DNA of 64,000 nucleotides from Chloroflexota bacterium. GTDB lineage: Bacteria; Chloroflexota; Anaerolineae; 4572-78; J111. The stretch covers positions 33,720 to 97,719 of the forward strand of contig BOKF01000032.1 in the NCBI GenBank assembly GCA_016860845.1, read 5' to 3'. A program made the translations under genes and the position numbers. How positions within the stretch are numbered: position 1 is the stretch's first letter; each line of letters begins with the position of its first letter. A model generated the notes under the pieces. That model was given only the letters and a program-made list of their open reading frames with translations, did not search any database and was not told the origin of the DNA. Below are positions 14,616-22,669 of the stretch, piece after piece.

Positions 14616-16442
14616 CTACAACTCGCTCGACCGGGAGGCAATCCGTTCCTGGACCGCTGCAATGAATTCGCCCACCGGCACATCGTTCTGCCGCGAACCG
14701 TCGCGCTTTCTAAGGGAGACCGTGCCGTTAGCCACTTCCTGATCGCCCACGACCAGCATGTAGGGGATTTGTAATAATTGCGCCTGGCGAATCTTGGCGT
14801 TCATCCGCTCCGTGCCCAGATCGGCCTGGGTACGAATATTGGCCGCCCGCAGCCGGCGGGCCAGGTTGTCGGCATACTCGTTGTGCGCTTCTGTAATGGG
14901 CACGACACATGCCTGGTCCGGCGACAGCCAGACCGGGAATTTGCCGGCGTACTGCTCCAGCAAAAAGCCGACCATACGCTCGTGCGTGCTGAGCGGGGCG
15001 CGGTGGATGCACAGCGGTGTTTCTTCCTGGCCGTGCTGGTTGATAAAGGTCAGGTTGAAGCGCGGGGGCACGGCGAAATCTACCTGGTTGGTCGCCAGGG
15101 AAAACTCCCGGCCAATGACGCTCCAGATTTGCACGTCAATCTTGGGGCCATAGAAAGCGGCCTCGTCGGGCACTTCGACGTAAGGCACCCCGCCGTGGTC
15201 CATCGCCCGGCGGACCATATCCTCGGTTTTCAACCATAAGCGTTCATTGTCCACATATTTTTTGCCCAGCCCTTTAGGATGATGGGTGCTCAGGCGCATG
15301 ACATACTTCTCGATGTTCAGCAGTTTAAAATATTCCAGGTACAGGTTGACCACGCCCAGAAATTCACTTTCGAACTGCTCCTCGGAGCAGTAAATGTGGG
15401 CATCGTTCATTTGCATCGAGCGCACCCGCATCAGGCCAAACAACTCGCCGCTTTTTTCGTAACGATAACAGGTGCCGTACTCGGCCAGCCGGACCGGCAG
15501 GTCGCGGTAGCTGCGCGGCTTGCTGCTAAAGATTTTGTGGTGGAAGGGGCAGTTCATCGGCTTGATGTAGTAGCGCACGCCTTCCATTTCCATGGGCGGA
15601 AACATACTCTCGGCATAGTAGGGCAGGTGACCGCTGCGCAGGAATAAGTCTTCCTTGGTCAGGTGCGGCGTGCGGACCCGCTCGTAGCCGGCCCGGTATT
15701 CCACTTCTTTGGCCAGCTTTTCCAGCTCCTCAATCATGACCGCGCCGCGCGGCAGCCACAGCGGCAGCCCCGGCCCGACCTCTTCATCAAAGGTGAAGAT
15801 TTCCAGTTCGCGGCCCAGTTTACGGTGGTCGCGCTTTTTGGCCTCTTCCAGCATTTCCAGGTACTGGTTCAGCTCTTTTTTGTTGGTCCAGGCCGTGCCG
15901 TAGATGCGCTGGAGCATCGGGTTCGCTTCGTCGCCGCGCCAGTAAGCCCCGGCGACGCTCAGGAGCTTGAAGCCATCGCTCGGAAGCTGGTTGGTGACTT
16001 CGACGTGCGGCCCCCGGCACAGGTCCTCAAACGTATCCTGGCGGTAGGTGCTGATGACCGGCTTTTCCGTGGTTTCGTTGCCGTACTCGTCAATGCTGCC
16101 CCTGGCCAGGCCATCAATCAACTCCAATTTGTAGGGTTGGTTCTTGAACAGCTCCCGCGCTTCCTCGGCGCTGACCTCGCGGTACTCAAACTTGTGCTTG
16201 CCGCCGATAATCTGGCGCATTCGCTTTTCGATAGCTTCCAGGTCCTCCGGGGTGAAGGTGCGGGGCTTGCCCTGTTCATCTTTACCTAGGTCGAAGTCGT
16301 AATAAAAGCCGGTATCAATCGGCGGGCCGATACCGAGTTTCACGTCGGGGTAGAGTTCGGTCACGGCCTGAGCCATCACGTGGGCCAGGCTGTGACGAAT
16401 TTTGTACAGTTGCGCATTTTTGGCGTCTTGCTGGTTGTCCAT
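14616..16442 (-). CDS. thrS: Threonine--tRNA ligase, second paralogue
   Basis: 608 residues from the ATG at 16442, with AGGTGA six nt upstream and the previous stop only 2 nt before it; a TTG two codons upstream is less likely. Like its neighbour it lacks the TGS domain and starts at the editing domain (His17 and His21 in RHSLAHVMAQ; CRGPHV later). The catalytic core differs clearly from the first copy: YRYEKSGELFGLMRVRSMQ and NDAHIYC in place of the usual bacterial motif, so this is a distinct ThrRS lineage and not a recent duplicate. Zinc-site MNCPFH is kept. It may serve as the stress-inducible or main enzyme; this cannot be decided here. Confidence 0.92.
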   Translation of the reverse strand: MDNQQDAKNAQLYKIRHSLAHVMAQAVTELYPDVKLGIGPPIDTGFYYDFDLGKDEQGKPRTFTPEDLEAIEKRMRQIIGGKHKFEYREVSAEEARELFKNQPYKLELIDGLARGSIDEYGNETTEKPVISTYRQDTFEDLCRGPHVEVTNQLPSDGFKLLSVAGAYWRGDEANPMLQRIYGTAWTNKKELNQYLEMLEEAKKRDHRKLGRELEIFTFDEEVGPGLPLWLPRGAVMIEELEKLAKEVEYRAGYERVRTPHLTKEDLFLRSGHLPYYAESMFPPMEMEGVRYYIKPMNCPFHHKIFSSKPRSYRDLPVRLAEYGTCYRYEKSGELFGLMRVRSMQMNDAHIYCSEEQFESEFLGVVNLYLEYFKLLNIEKYVMRLSTHHPKGLGKKYVDNERLWLKTEDMVRRAMDHGGVPYVEVPDEAAFYGPKIDVQIWSVIGREFSLATNQVDFAVPPRFNLTFINQHGQEETPLCIHRAPLSTHERMVGFLLEQYAGKFPVWLSPDQACVVPITEAHNEYADNLARRLRAANIRTQADLGTERMNAKIRQAQLLQIPYMLVVGDQEVANGTVSLRKRDGSRQNDVPVGEFIAAVQERIASRSSEL

Positions 16443-16444
16443 GA

Positions 16445-16990
16445 TCAATCACCTTTTTCCAAATGAATAGTGGTGTCGGCTTTTAAGCCCAAGGCTTCAG
16501 CTTCTTCAGCCGTCAGTTTTTGAACTTTGACCCCCATATTTCCCAAAAATCCTTCGATGAAAGTTAAGTAGCCGCGCCGGTGCGGGCCTACACTCCACTT
16601 TTTTACCGAACTCTTTATAACACCGAGAATGCCAATAACACCCTCAGCGTTCAGGGGCCCGTATCGCTCAAACGCTGAATGTAGATTCATCAGCACAAAG
16701 TTTTGCACAAAAGCATGCGGACCTTCAAGCTTAGCCTCAGAACTTTGAGGTTCACCGGTTTTTTGGCTGAGAAGCGCTTCAGCCAATTCAGGTTGTTTTA
16801 AGCGTGCTATGAGATCTTCTAAAGCCTGGATTACCTCACCATCGGTCAAGTCAGGATTAATCTTTCCGGCTTGCAACAGGCCCGTCTCTGCATTAACGAT
16901 ATACATCACGTAACGCTCGCTGCGATAATCTTTGCCCAAATTCAATTTAAAGCCTTCGCGTTCACCCGGCTTTCTTTTGCGTTTAGCCAT
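16445..16990 (-). CDS. Unknown protein, first gene of the T-box ThrRS operon
   Basis: 181 residues from the ATG at 16990, which has AAAGGAG seven nt upstream and lies just after the T-box terminator. The N-terminus is highly basic (MAKRKRKPGEREGFKLN) and the rest is soluble, with predicted alternating helices and strands. I recognise no domain. The C-terminal QKLTAEEAEALGLKA looks helical. The stop is 2 nt before thrS, so it is translated from the same mRNA and is expected to respond to uncharged tRNA-Thr. A role in threonine or translation metabolism is only an inference from this position. Confidence 0.65.
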   Translation of the reverse strand: MAKRKRKPGEREGFKLNLGKDYRSERYVMYIVNAETGLLQAGKINPDLTDGEVIQALEDLIARLKQPELAEALLSQKTGEPQSSEAKLEGPHAFVQNFVLMNLHSAFERYGPLNAEGVIGILGVIKSSVKKWSVGPHRRGYLTFIEGFLGNMGVKVQKLTAEEAEALGLKADTTIHLEKGD

Positions 16991-17008
16991 TGTTACTCCT
17001 TTCCCCAG

Positions 17009-17284
17009 AAAAACAAAAATCCCCCACCCACCTTGGGGCGAGGGACTCCACGCGGTTCCACCCAATTTCGGTTAAACATTCAACGTTTGAACGTTTAACC
17101 CTTACACAGCCGCTAACGGAGCCACCCGGAACCTTATACTCGCGTGTCTGCTTTCAAAGGCTCGCTCTCGAGGGGTTTTGGGCAGATGGGGGTGAGAAGG
17201 TTTCCAGCCGCCGACCTTCTCTCTCTGGCACGCCACATAGACCTGCTTACTCGTCTCGATCAACACTTTAGGGTTCAATTTGAT
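17009..17284 (-). promoter_or_regulatory. T-box riboswitch, probably threonine-specific
   Basis: The minus-strand leader carries the T-box core TGGAACCGCG at 17051-17060. This is followed by a terminator (17009-17046): a ~10-bp stem, TCCCTCGCCCC against GGGTGGGGGA with two wobbles, then TTTTTGTTTTT. Upstream lie Stem I features: GAGTAA, AGAGAG, and a GGCTG in the distal loop of a stem agaaggt/accttct. The bases facing GAGTAA, between stems gcag/ctgc and tcgag/ctcga, include ACC (17174-17176), a threonine codon, as candidate specifier. The regulated genes are an unknown protein and two ThrRS. Uncharged tRNA-Thr should favour antitermination. Confidence 0.85.
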
Positions 17285-17290
17285 AGTGAT

Positions 17291-17319
17291 AATCTAACAC
17301 AGAGGCGAGTTTGTGTCAA
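17291..17319 (-). promoter_or_regulatory. Sigma70-type promoter of the T-box operon
   Basis: TTGACA (17314-17319), a 17-nt spacer and TAGATT (17291-17296) on the minus strand, ending just before the T-box Stem I. Confidence 0.8.
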
Positions 17320-17350
17320 CTATGGGTTAAAAGCAGAAAGAGGATTTGGG

Positions 17351-17785
17351 CTATTTGGCACTGCCGGGATAACAGCCGCGATAAATACGGCCATGATGAG
17401 CCGCGCGAACGGCCGAGAGCAGTTCGGCGGCAATCAAATCCTTGGGCACGAAACCGTTCGCACCGTGGCGGAGGGCCTGCCACTGTTGTATTTCGTCATT
17501 GTACAGGGACAGAATCACCACATGCGTGTTCAAACCCTGGCGGCAAATTTGTTCCGTCGCCTGCAGGCCATTTACCTGGGGTAGGGCAATATCCATCACC
17601 AGCACATCAGGGGCCAGGCATTCGGCCAGTTCAACAGCTTTTTGGCCGTCCCAGGCTTCACCCACAATCTCAATATCATCAGCCTTTTGGAGAAATATTT
17701 TGATACACTGGCGCACCAGACTATGATTGTCGGCAATGAGCACGCGAATCATAGGATTTTCATGAATGCTTACTTGGTAATCCAT
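17351..17785 (-). CDS. Receiver-only response regulator
   Basis: 144 residues from the ATG at 17785, chosen for GGAGG nine nt upstream; the ATG at 17752 gives the classic MIRVLIAD start but has no ribosome site. It is a CheY-like receiver of the NarL branch: acidic pair in LIADNHS, phospho-acceptor Asp65 in VLVMDIALPQVNG, and Lys in GFVPKD. The LuxR DNA-binding domain of NarL proteins is absent; the frame stops at HGRIYRGCYPGSAK, about 30 bp before the T-box operon promoter. It may compete with the full-length regulator at 18483 for phosphate, or be a truncated relic. Its start overlaps the next small gene by 26 bp. Confidence 0.78.
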   Translation of the reverse strand: MDYQVSIHENPMIRVLIADNHSLVRQCIKIFLQKADDIEIVGEAWDGQKAVELAECLAPDVLVMDIALPQVNGLQATEQICRQGLNTHVVILSLYNDEIQQWQALRHGANGFVPKDLIAAELLSAVRAAHHGRIYRGCYPGSAK

Positions 17786-17990
17786 AAGGTAAAGCCTCCA
17801 CCGGGTTCCAACCCGATTCCGTTCTGTCGAACTGAATGACCTTGACACTTGGCCTCTCGTCAGCAACGGCTTGTCGCCACCAGTTGGGAAATTTAGGCTT
17901 GATCGCCCTGACCAGATACCAACCGCTGGCAATCACCACCACATCGAAGCTCAACCAGATAACAAGAAGTTTTAAGAACCAAACCATCAT
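17760..17990 (-). CDS. Small single-helix membrane protein
   Basis: 76 residues with GAGGAG five nt before the ATG at 17990. It has one hydrophobic helix (LKLLVIWLSFDVVVIASGWYL, residues ~6-25; first 20 given) followed by a basic, Trp-rich soluble tail (KPKFPNWWRQAVADE). Its 3' end overlaps the start of the receiver gene in another frame, so the two are probably translationally coupled. It has no known function. I infer a role as a membrane partner of the receiver protein only from the coupling. Confidence 0.55.
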   Translation of the reverse strand: MMVWFLKLLVIWLSFDVVVIASGWYLVRAIKPKFPNWWRQAVADERPSVKVIQFDRTESGWNPVEALPYGLPSKHS

Positions 17991-18264
17991 ATTCGCTCCT
18001 CGCCCAACTCAGGATGCGTGATGACCCGTTAACTTTTTGAACCATAATTTTTTAGAAAAGAAGTGAGGAGACCATAACTGATGGCCGGAGGGTGAGAGGA
18101 CAGAGGCTCGTGATTCAAGAAGAGACACGACGGCTGTTATTTCGATGCAGAGTTCTGTTAGAATTAGGCTTTAAGCGAGACTATCCTCCTCACTTCTCAA
18201 GCTCATTATGACACATAATGGTCCAGAGCAACATGGGGTCTAACCCTACTTTCAGTCAAAAAGA

Positions 18265-18393
18265 GACCCCATTATGGATTTTAAGAAAATAATTCGGTAA
18301 TGTGGGGGCGTACCCTTGCGGTCGCCCCAGGGCAGGCACAAGGCCGTGCCCCTACGTTTACCGAAATAATTATTTAATCTTCATTATGGGGTC
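18265..18393. mobile_element. MITE-like element, 129 bp
   Basis: Imperfect terminal inverted repeats of about 36 bp (gaccccattatgg ... aattcggtaa at 18265-18300 against its complement at 18357-18393) enclose a GC-rich core with a second palindrome (gggggcgtaccc and ggccgtgccccta). It has no coding capacity. The nested structure fits a non-autonomous element or a composite of two repeat families. No target-site duplication is obvious. Confidence 0.55.
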
Positions 18394-18430
18394 AGTAGAA
18401 AATCTGGAAGTGCAGGCCGTTACTTGTTCC

Positions 18431-18475
18431 GCCATCTTGTTCCCAAACTGACGCGAAGCGTGGGAACAAGATGGC
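18431..18475. repeat. 15-bp-arm hairpin, gttcccaaac family
   Basis: gccatcttgttccca and tgggaacaagatggc are perfect reverse complements separated by 15 bp. It abuts the stop of the NarL-type regulator and could terminate it. Related hairpins lie at 26671 and 61149. Confidence 0.75.
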
Positions 18476-18482
18476 ACAAGCT

Positions 18483-19136
18483 TTACTCATCCAAAGAAAT
18501 TAAACCGTGCTTGATGGCGATGCGGATCAGCCCTGCTAAATCGTGGACATTCAATTTGGTCATTAAATTGGTGCGGTGCTTTTCCACCGTTTTGATGCTG
18601 ATCTGCATGGCCTCGGCAATGGCCTTGTTGGTCGCCCCTTCGGCCACGAGCTTGAGCGCCTCGCGCTCGCGGGCTGAGAGCTGCTCAAAGGGGCTGGCCG
18701 CCTCGGCGGCGCTTTGACCGGCCAGAAAGTCAGTCATCATCATCTGGGAAACAGCCGGGCTGAGATAGATTTCGCCGCGCATGGCCGCACGCAGAGCCAG
18801 GAGCAGTTCTTCCACCACCGAGCGTTTGAGCAAATAGCCCCTTACCCCGGCCCGTAACGCGTGCCGCACCAGGGTTTCATCGGAGTACATAGAGAGGATC
18901 ACCACCTGTGTCGCCAAGCCCAGACTGCGAATTTGTTCGGCGGCCTGGATGCCGTTTAAGCGGGGCATAGCAATATCCATGACCAGGACATCAGGCGCCA
19001 GGCGCTCGGCCAGTTTGACCGCCTCCTGGCCGTTTTCGGCTTCGGCCAGAATCTCAATATCGCCGGTTTTCTCCAATAGTGAGCGGATACCCTGCCGCAC
19101 CAGGTGATGGTCGTCGGCCAAAATGACGCGGATCAT
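18483..19136 (-). CDS. NarL/FixJ-type response regulator
   Basis: 217 residues. Receiver domain at 1-120 with Asp54 in VLVMDIAMPRLNG. LuxR-type helix-turn-helix at about 150-212 (LSAREREALKLVAEGATNKA, then SIKTVEKHRTNLMTKL). It binds DNA when phosphorylated by the partner kinase, whose stop codon is directly followed by this ATG (TGAATG), so the pair is translationally coupled. Target genes are not evident here. The paralogous receiver-only gene lies 0.7 kb downstream. Confidence 0.92.
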   Translation of the reverse strand: MIRVILADDHHLVRQGIRSLLEKTGDIEILAEAENGQEAVKLAERLAPDVLVMDIAMPRLNGIQAAEQIRSLGLATQVVILSMYSDETLVRHALRAGVRGYLLKRSVVEELLLALRAAMRGEIYLSPAVSQMMMTDFLAGQSAAEAASPFEQLSAREREALKLVAEGATNKAIAEAMQISIKTVEKHRTNLMTKLNVHDLAGLIRIAIKHGLISLDE

Positions 19137-20807
19137 TCAATTTTCCTCCCGTGGTAGATGAGCTACCAGGCAAGCGCCCTGGCCGGGTTGAGAGGTAATT
19201 TCCAGCCGGCCGCCCAGCAATTCCAGCCGTTCCTGCAGGCCCAATAAGCCGATCCCTTTGGGCGGGAGGCTGGTCTGAGGGTCAAAGCCCCAGCCGTTAT
19301 CCTGCACAGCCAAACTGACAGCGCTGGCATTAGCGGCTAACTTCACCCATACCTGCGTGGCCTGGGCATGTTTAGCCACGTTCGTCAGCGCTTCCTGCAA
19401 AAAGCGGTACAGGCAGATATTCACCAGGTCGGGCAGCGCGGGCAGTTCTTCAGCCTCAAACTCGATGGTTAAGTTGACTCGCTTGGCAAACTCACGGCAC
19501 AAACCTTCCAGGGTCGGAGTCAGCCCGGCAGTATCGAGCGCCGGCGGGCGCAAATCTCTGGCCAGGGTCCGCAGCCGTTCCATGGTCATGTCGGTCAAAG
19601 CGACAACTTCACCCATACGCTGGCGGAGCGACCCCATGCGGGCCGGCAAATCATCCCGGATCAGGGTTAAGCCGATTTTTAAGGCCGTCAAGACCTGGCC
19701 GGCTTCATCGTGCAGTTCGCGTGACAGCCGCTGGCGTTCCTCCTCCTGGGCCGAGACGACTTTATGGGCCAGCCGGCGCAGTTGCTCGCGCCCGCTCTGC
19801 ACCTGCTCAAACAGCCGGGCGTTCTCGATGGCGATGGCTAACTGATCGGCCATGGCCTGCAGCATTTCCAGGTCGTCGGCATGGTAAGCGCCGAGGCGGC
19901 GGCTGCCCAGTTCCCAGGTACCGATGATCCGCCCTTTGGCCCGGAGAGGGATAATCAGGTTGGAGCGAATGCCCAGCCCGGCCAGTTGCTCGTCGCCGGC
20001 AAAGCCGGTATCAGGGGTGAGGTCATGGCGCAGCAGGGGCTGGCCCCGGCTGATCACCCAGCCTACGGCGGAGGCTTTGCGCGGCAGAACGGTTTGGGAG
20101 GGCAGAACGTGTTTGTCTTCACCGGCCACGTAGGTCAGGCGGATCTCCCCCGCTTCTACCTGGGCAATAGACAGCCAATCATAGGGAAACAGGCGAGCGG
20201 CGTGCAGGGAGAAAACATGATAAACATCGTCCAGGCGCAAGCTGGCCGAAATGGCTCGATCCAGCTCGTGGAGAACGGCTAACTGCTGGGCGCGGCGCTC
20301 CAGTTCTTCGTACAGCCGGGCATTCTCAATGGCAATCGCCGCCGAGCCGGCCAAAGTTTCCAGAATTTCCAGATCTTGCCGGTCAAAGCGCCCCTGGGCC
20401 TTGTTGATGACCTCGATCACGCCAATAGCCCTCTCCTTAAAGAGGAGGGGCACAGCCAGCAGCGAGTGGGTCGTCAGGCCGGTCAGGCTGTCAATTTGAT
20501 TGTAGAAGCGGGGATCGTGTTGGGCATCGTCTACCAGCACGGACTGCCGCTGCTGGATGGTCCAACCGGCGATGCCGGCCGTCAGCGGCAACTGCACGCC
20601 GATGAGCGCCTGAGCGTCGGGCGCAACTACGGCAACAAAGACCAGTTTGTCGCTGGCCGGATCAAGCAGTAAAACTGAGCCGCCGGTTGCTTCAAGTAAG
20701 GTTTTGATCTCAAGGATCAACTCCTCAAGCACGGCGTCCAAATCCAGGGTCGAGGTCAACACCCGGCCTGCTGTCGTCAGGGCGGCCTGCAATTGCTGCT
20801 TGTCCAC
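19137..20807 (-). CDS. GAF-domain sensor histidine kinase (NarX-like, HPK7)
   Basis: 556 residues from the GTG at 20807, preceded by GGAG six nt upstream; the frame runs open further upstream but into the divergent ruvB region. There is no membrane helix, so it is a cytosolic sensor. Two GAF domains (about 15-165 and 180-330) would bind a small ligand or cofactor. The dimerisation/phosphoacceptor helix has His366 in [10 protein letters not shown]. The HATPase has the N-box [14 protein letters not shown]1 DNGWGFDP and G2 [11 protein letters not shown]. It phosphorylates the adjacent NarL-type regulator. The ligand is unknown; nitrate, NO or redox would fit the respiration genes nearby but is speculative. 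Confidence 0.88.
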   Translation of the reverse strand: MDKQQLQAALTTAGRVLTSTLDLDAVLEELILEIKTLLEATGGSVLLLDPASDKLVFVAVVAPDAQALIGVQLPLTAGIAGWTIQQRQSVLVDDAQHDPRFYNQIDSLTGLTTHSLLAVPLLFKERAIGVIEVINKAQGRFDRQDLEILETLAGSAAIAIENARLYEELERRAQQLAVLHELDRAISASLRLDDVYHVFSLHAARLFPYDWLSIAQVEAGEIRLTYVAGEDKHVLPSQTVLPRKASAVGWVISRGQPLLRHDLTPDTGFAGDEQLAGLGIRSNLIIPLRAKGRIIGTWELGSRRLGAYHADDLEMLQAMADQLAIAIENARLFEQVQSGREQLRRLAHKVVSAQEEERQRLSRELHDEAGQVLTALKIGLTLIRDDLPARMGSLRQRMGEVVALTDMTMERLRTLARDLRPPALDTAGLTPTLEGLCREFAKRVNLTIEFEAEELPALPDLVNICLYRFLQEALTNVAKHAQATQVWVKLAANASAVSLAVQDNGWGFDPQTSLPPKGIGLLGLQERLELLGGRLEITSQPGQGACLVAHLPREEN

Positions 20808-20954
20808 GCCAGTCTCCAAACTTGTTAAAGAGTCATTCGACCTTACCAGTTTAGCACAAGTACGGGACTGGCTCAATAGGAAAGTGGGAGGGGAAAAACC
20901 TGCTGAGTTTGGGAACAGGAACAAGCATAATTCCTCACTACAGCACTTATGTGC

Positions 20955-20960
20955 TATAAT
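20955..20960 (+). promoter_or_regulatory. Extended -10 element of ruvB
   Basis: TGCTATAAT (TATAAT at 20955-20960) lies 10 nt before the ruvB ATG; the -35 match is poor (ttcctc). Transcription would start within about 4 nt of the ATG, so the mRNA is probably leaderless; no ribosome site precedes the ATG. Confidence 0.6.
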
Positions 20961-20970
20961 CACCGCTGCT

Positions 20971-21993
20971 ATGGACGAACGAACCGTATCACCCGATTTG
21001 CAATCAGCCGAAACCAAGCTCGACGCCACGCTGCGCCCGCTGGATTGGGACAGCTACTTTGGTCAGACGGCGGTCAAGCAGAACATTCAAATCCTGATCG
21101 AGGCCGCCAAGGGCCGCGGCGAGGCCCTGGACCACGTCCTGCTGTACGGCCCGCCCGGTTTGGGCAAGACAACCCTGGCCAATATCATCGCCCACCAGAT
21201 GGGGGTCAATCTCAAAATCACCTCCGGCCCGGCCATCGAGCGGGCCGGCGACCTGGCCGCCATTCTGACCAACCTGCGCCGGGGTGACGTGTTGTTCATT
21301 GACGAGATTCACCGCCTGGCCCGGGCCGTCGAGGAAGTGTTGTACCCGGCCATGGAAGATTACGCCCTCGACATCGTCATCGGCAAAGGGCCGAGCGCCC
21401 GCAACATCCGCCTTAAGCTGCCTCATTTTACCGTCTTGGGCGCCACCACCCGGCTTGATCTGCTGGCCGCCCCGCTGCGCGACCGTTTTGGGGCTATCTT
21501 CCGGCTGGAGTTTTACAGCCCGGAGGAGTTACAGCTCATCGTGACCCGCTCGGCGGCGATTTTGCAGGTGCCGCTGGAGACGGAAGGGGCCAGGGAAATT
21601 GCCACCCGCTCGCGCGGCACGGCCCGCATCGCCAACCGCCTGCTCAAACGCGCCCGTGACTTTGCCCAGGTGCGGGCCAGCGGCGTTATCACCAAAGCGG
21701 TAGCCCAGGAAGCCCTGGCCCTGATGAACGTGGATTCGCTGGGGCTGGACGACCTGGATAAAAAGGTGTTGCGCTCGATCATCGAGAAATTCGGCGGCGG
21801 GCCGGTCGGCCTGGAAACCATTGCCGCCAGCATCAGCGAGGAAAGCAGCACCATCATGGACGTGGTCGAGCCGTACTTATTACAGCTCGGCTTCCTGGAT
21901 CGCACCTCCCGCGGCCGGGTCGCGACACCGCGCGCCTACGAGCATTTAGGGTTAAACGCCCCCGATCGGCCGGCGCAGCCGGCGTTGTTTTAA
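20971..21993 (+). CDS. ruvB: Holliday junction branch migration ATPase RuvB
   Basis: 340 residues from the ATG at 20971 ([16 protein letters not shown]). RuvB is the AAA+ motor that, with RuvA, moves Holliday junctions. Walker A is [11 protein letters not shown], Walker B is [10 protein letters not shown], and sensor 1 is in GATTR. The C-terminal winged helix ends with [17 protein letters not shown]. Length is normal. It is not next to ruvA or ruvC, but queA lies 1.3 kb downstream, a common neighbour. The promoter is at the start codon itself. Confidence 0.96.
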   Translation: MDERTVSPDLQSAETKLDATLRPLDWDSYFGQTAVKQNIQILIEAAKGRGEALDHVLLYGPPGLGKTTLANIIAHQMGVNLKITSGPAIERAGDLAAILTNLRRGDVLFIDEIHRLARAVEEVLYPAMEDYALDIVIGKGPSARNIRLKLPHFTVLGATTRLDLLAAPLRDRFGAIFRLEFYSPEELQLIVTRSAAILQVPLETEGAREIATRSRGTARIANRLLKRARDFAQVRASGVITKAVAQEALALMNVDSLGLDDLDKKVLRSIIEKFGGGPVGLETIAASISEESSTIMDVVEPYLLQLGFLDRTSRGRVATPRAYEHLGLNAPDRPAQPALF

Positions 21994-22044
21994 CAAGGAG
22001 TCTGAGCACATCGTATACTTCGGAAAAATAAGGGGATAAATCGA

Positions 22045-22076
22045 GCGGAGTGCAAAAGTGCACTTTTGCACTCCGC
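22045..22076. repeat. Perfect 32-bp palindrome upstream of the transposase relic
   Basis: gcggagtgcaaaagtg followed immediately by its exact reverse complement. No T-run follows, so it is not a typical terminator. It lies 13 bp before the REP-associated transposase relic, the position expected for a REP/BIME-type hairpin used by such transposases. Confidence 0.75.
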
Positions 22077-22089
22077 AAAGAAGAACGCA

Positions 22090-22652
22090 ATGCCGACTCG
22101 AATACGCTCTTATCGTCATAACCCCACTCACATCTATGAGAATGGAGTTTACTATTTCATTACCGGAACAGTCCTATATCATGTGCATATACTTGCGCAG
22201 GCCAGCTACAAAGAGTATTTGCAGCAACAACTTCTGAGTCTTGCTCCTTCATATGGTTTGGATCTAAAAGCTTGGGTTGTCCTCAATAATCACTACCATA
22301 TTCTTTTCCATCTCGAAAAAGGAGAGAATCTATCCCGCTTTCTGCAACGATTCCACGCCAAGACAGCTACAACCTTCAATAAATGGGACAACCTATCTGG
22401 GCGACAGGTTTGGTGGAATTATTGAGATTGGTGTATCCGTAATGAGCGGGATTATTGGCAGCACTTCAATTACATCCATTACAACCCCATTAAACACGGT
22501 ATGTTCAACAATTGCGGGATTGGCCTTACTCTAGCCTATTCACGTATCTGGAGGGTGAAGGTCATGAATGGTTAGATGATTGCTGGCGGAAGTATCCGGT
22601 TCGAGAATTTCAAGTCGAGAATGATGATTTCGAAATAATGGCGTTACAATGA
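22090..22652 (+). pseudogene. REP-associated tyrosine transposase (RAYT), decayed
   Basis: The frame starts MPTRIRSYRHNPTHIYENG and carries the HUH motif NNHYHILFH and RQVWWNY of the IS200/RAYT family. Then TGA at 22423-22425 interrupts where the family has Trp (WWNY-x-DWCIR). Family sequence continues in the same frame (NERDYWQHFNYIHYNPIKHG), then shifts frame near 22515, reading DWPYSSLFTYLEGEGHEW to a stop at 22650. One nonsense change and one frameshift make it a pseudogene. It once cut and joined single-stranded REP DNA; the palindrome at 22045 is probably its substrate. Confidence 0.8.
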
Positions 22653-22669
22653 CAAGGGGGAGATTTTCA

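Larger units (their letters stand above)
17991..18482. other. Gene-free region with nested inverted repeats
   Basis: These 492 bp hold no supported gene. They contain an inverted pair gaagtgagga (18060-18070) and tcctcacttc (18188-18198), a 129-bp MITE-like element (18265-18393) and a 15-bp-arm hairpin (18431-18475), listed separately. Confidence 0.6.

Noticed and set aside
17009..17284. Leader considered as a plain attenuator with leader peptide
   Set aside because: No short frame rich in threonine codons with a ribosome site; T-box core and Stem I elements explain it better.
20808..21029. Upstream extension of the sensor kinase frame
   Set aside because: It would overlap the ruvB promoter and start; the residues resemble no domain, while the GTG at 20807 has a good ribosome site.
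22045..22076. Palindrome as ruvB terminator
   Set aside because: No T-run on either side; position next to the transposase relic fits a REP-type hairpin better, although a role in ending ruvB transcripts is not excluded.
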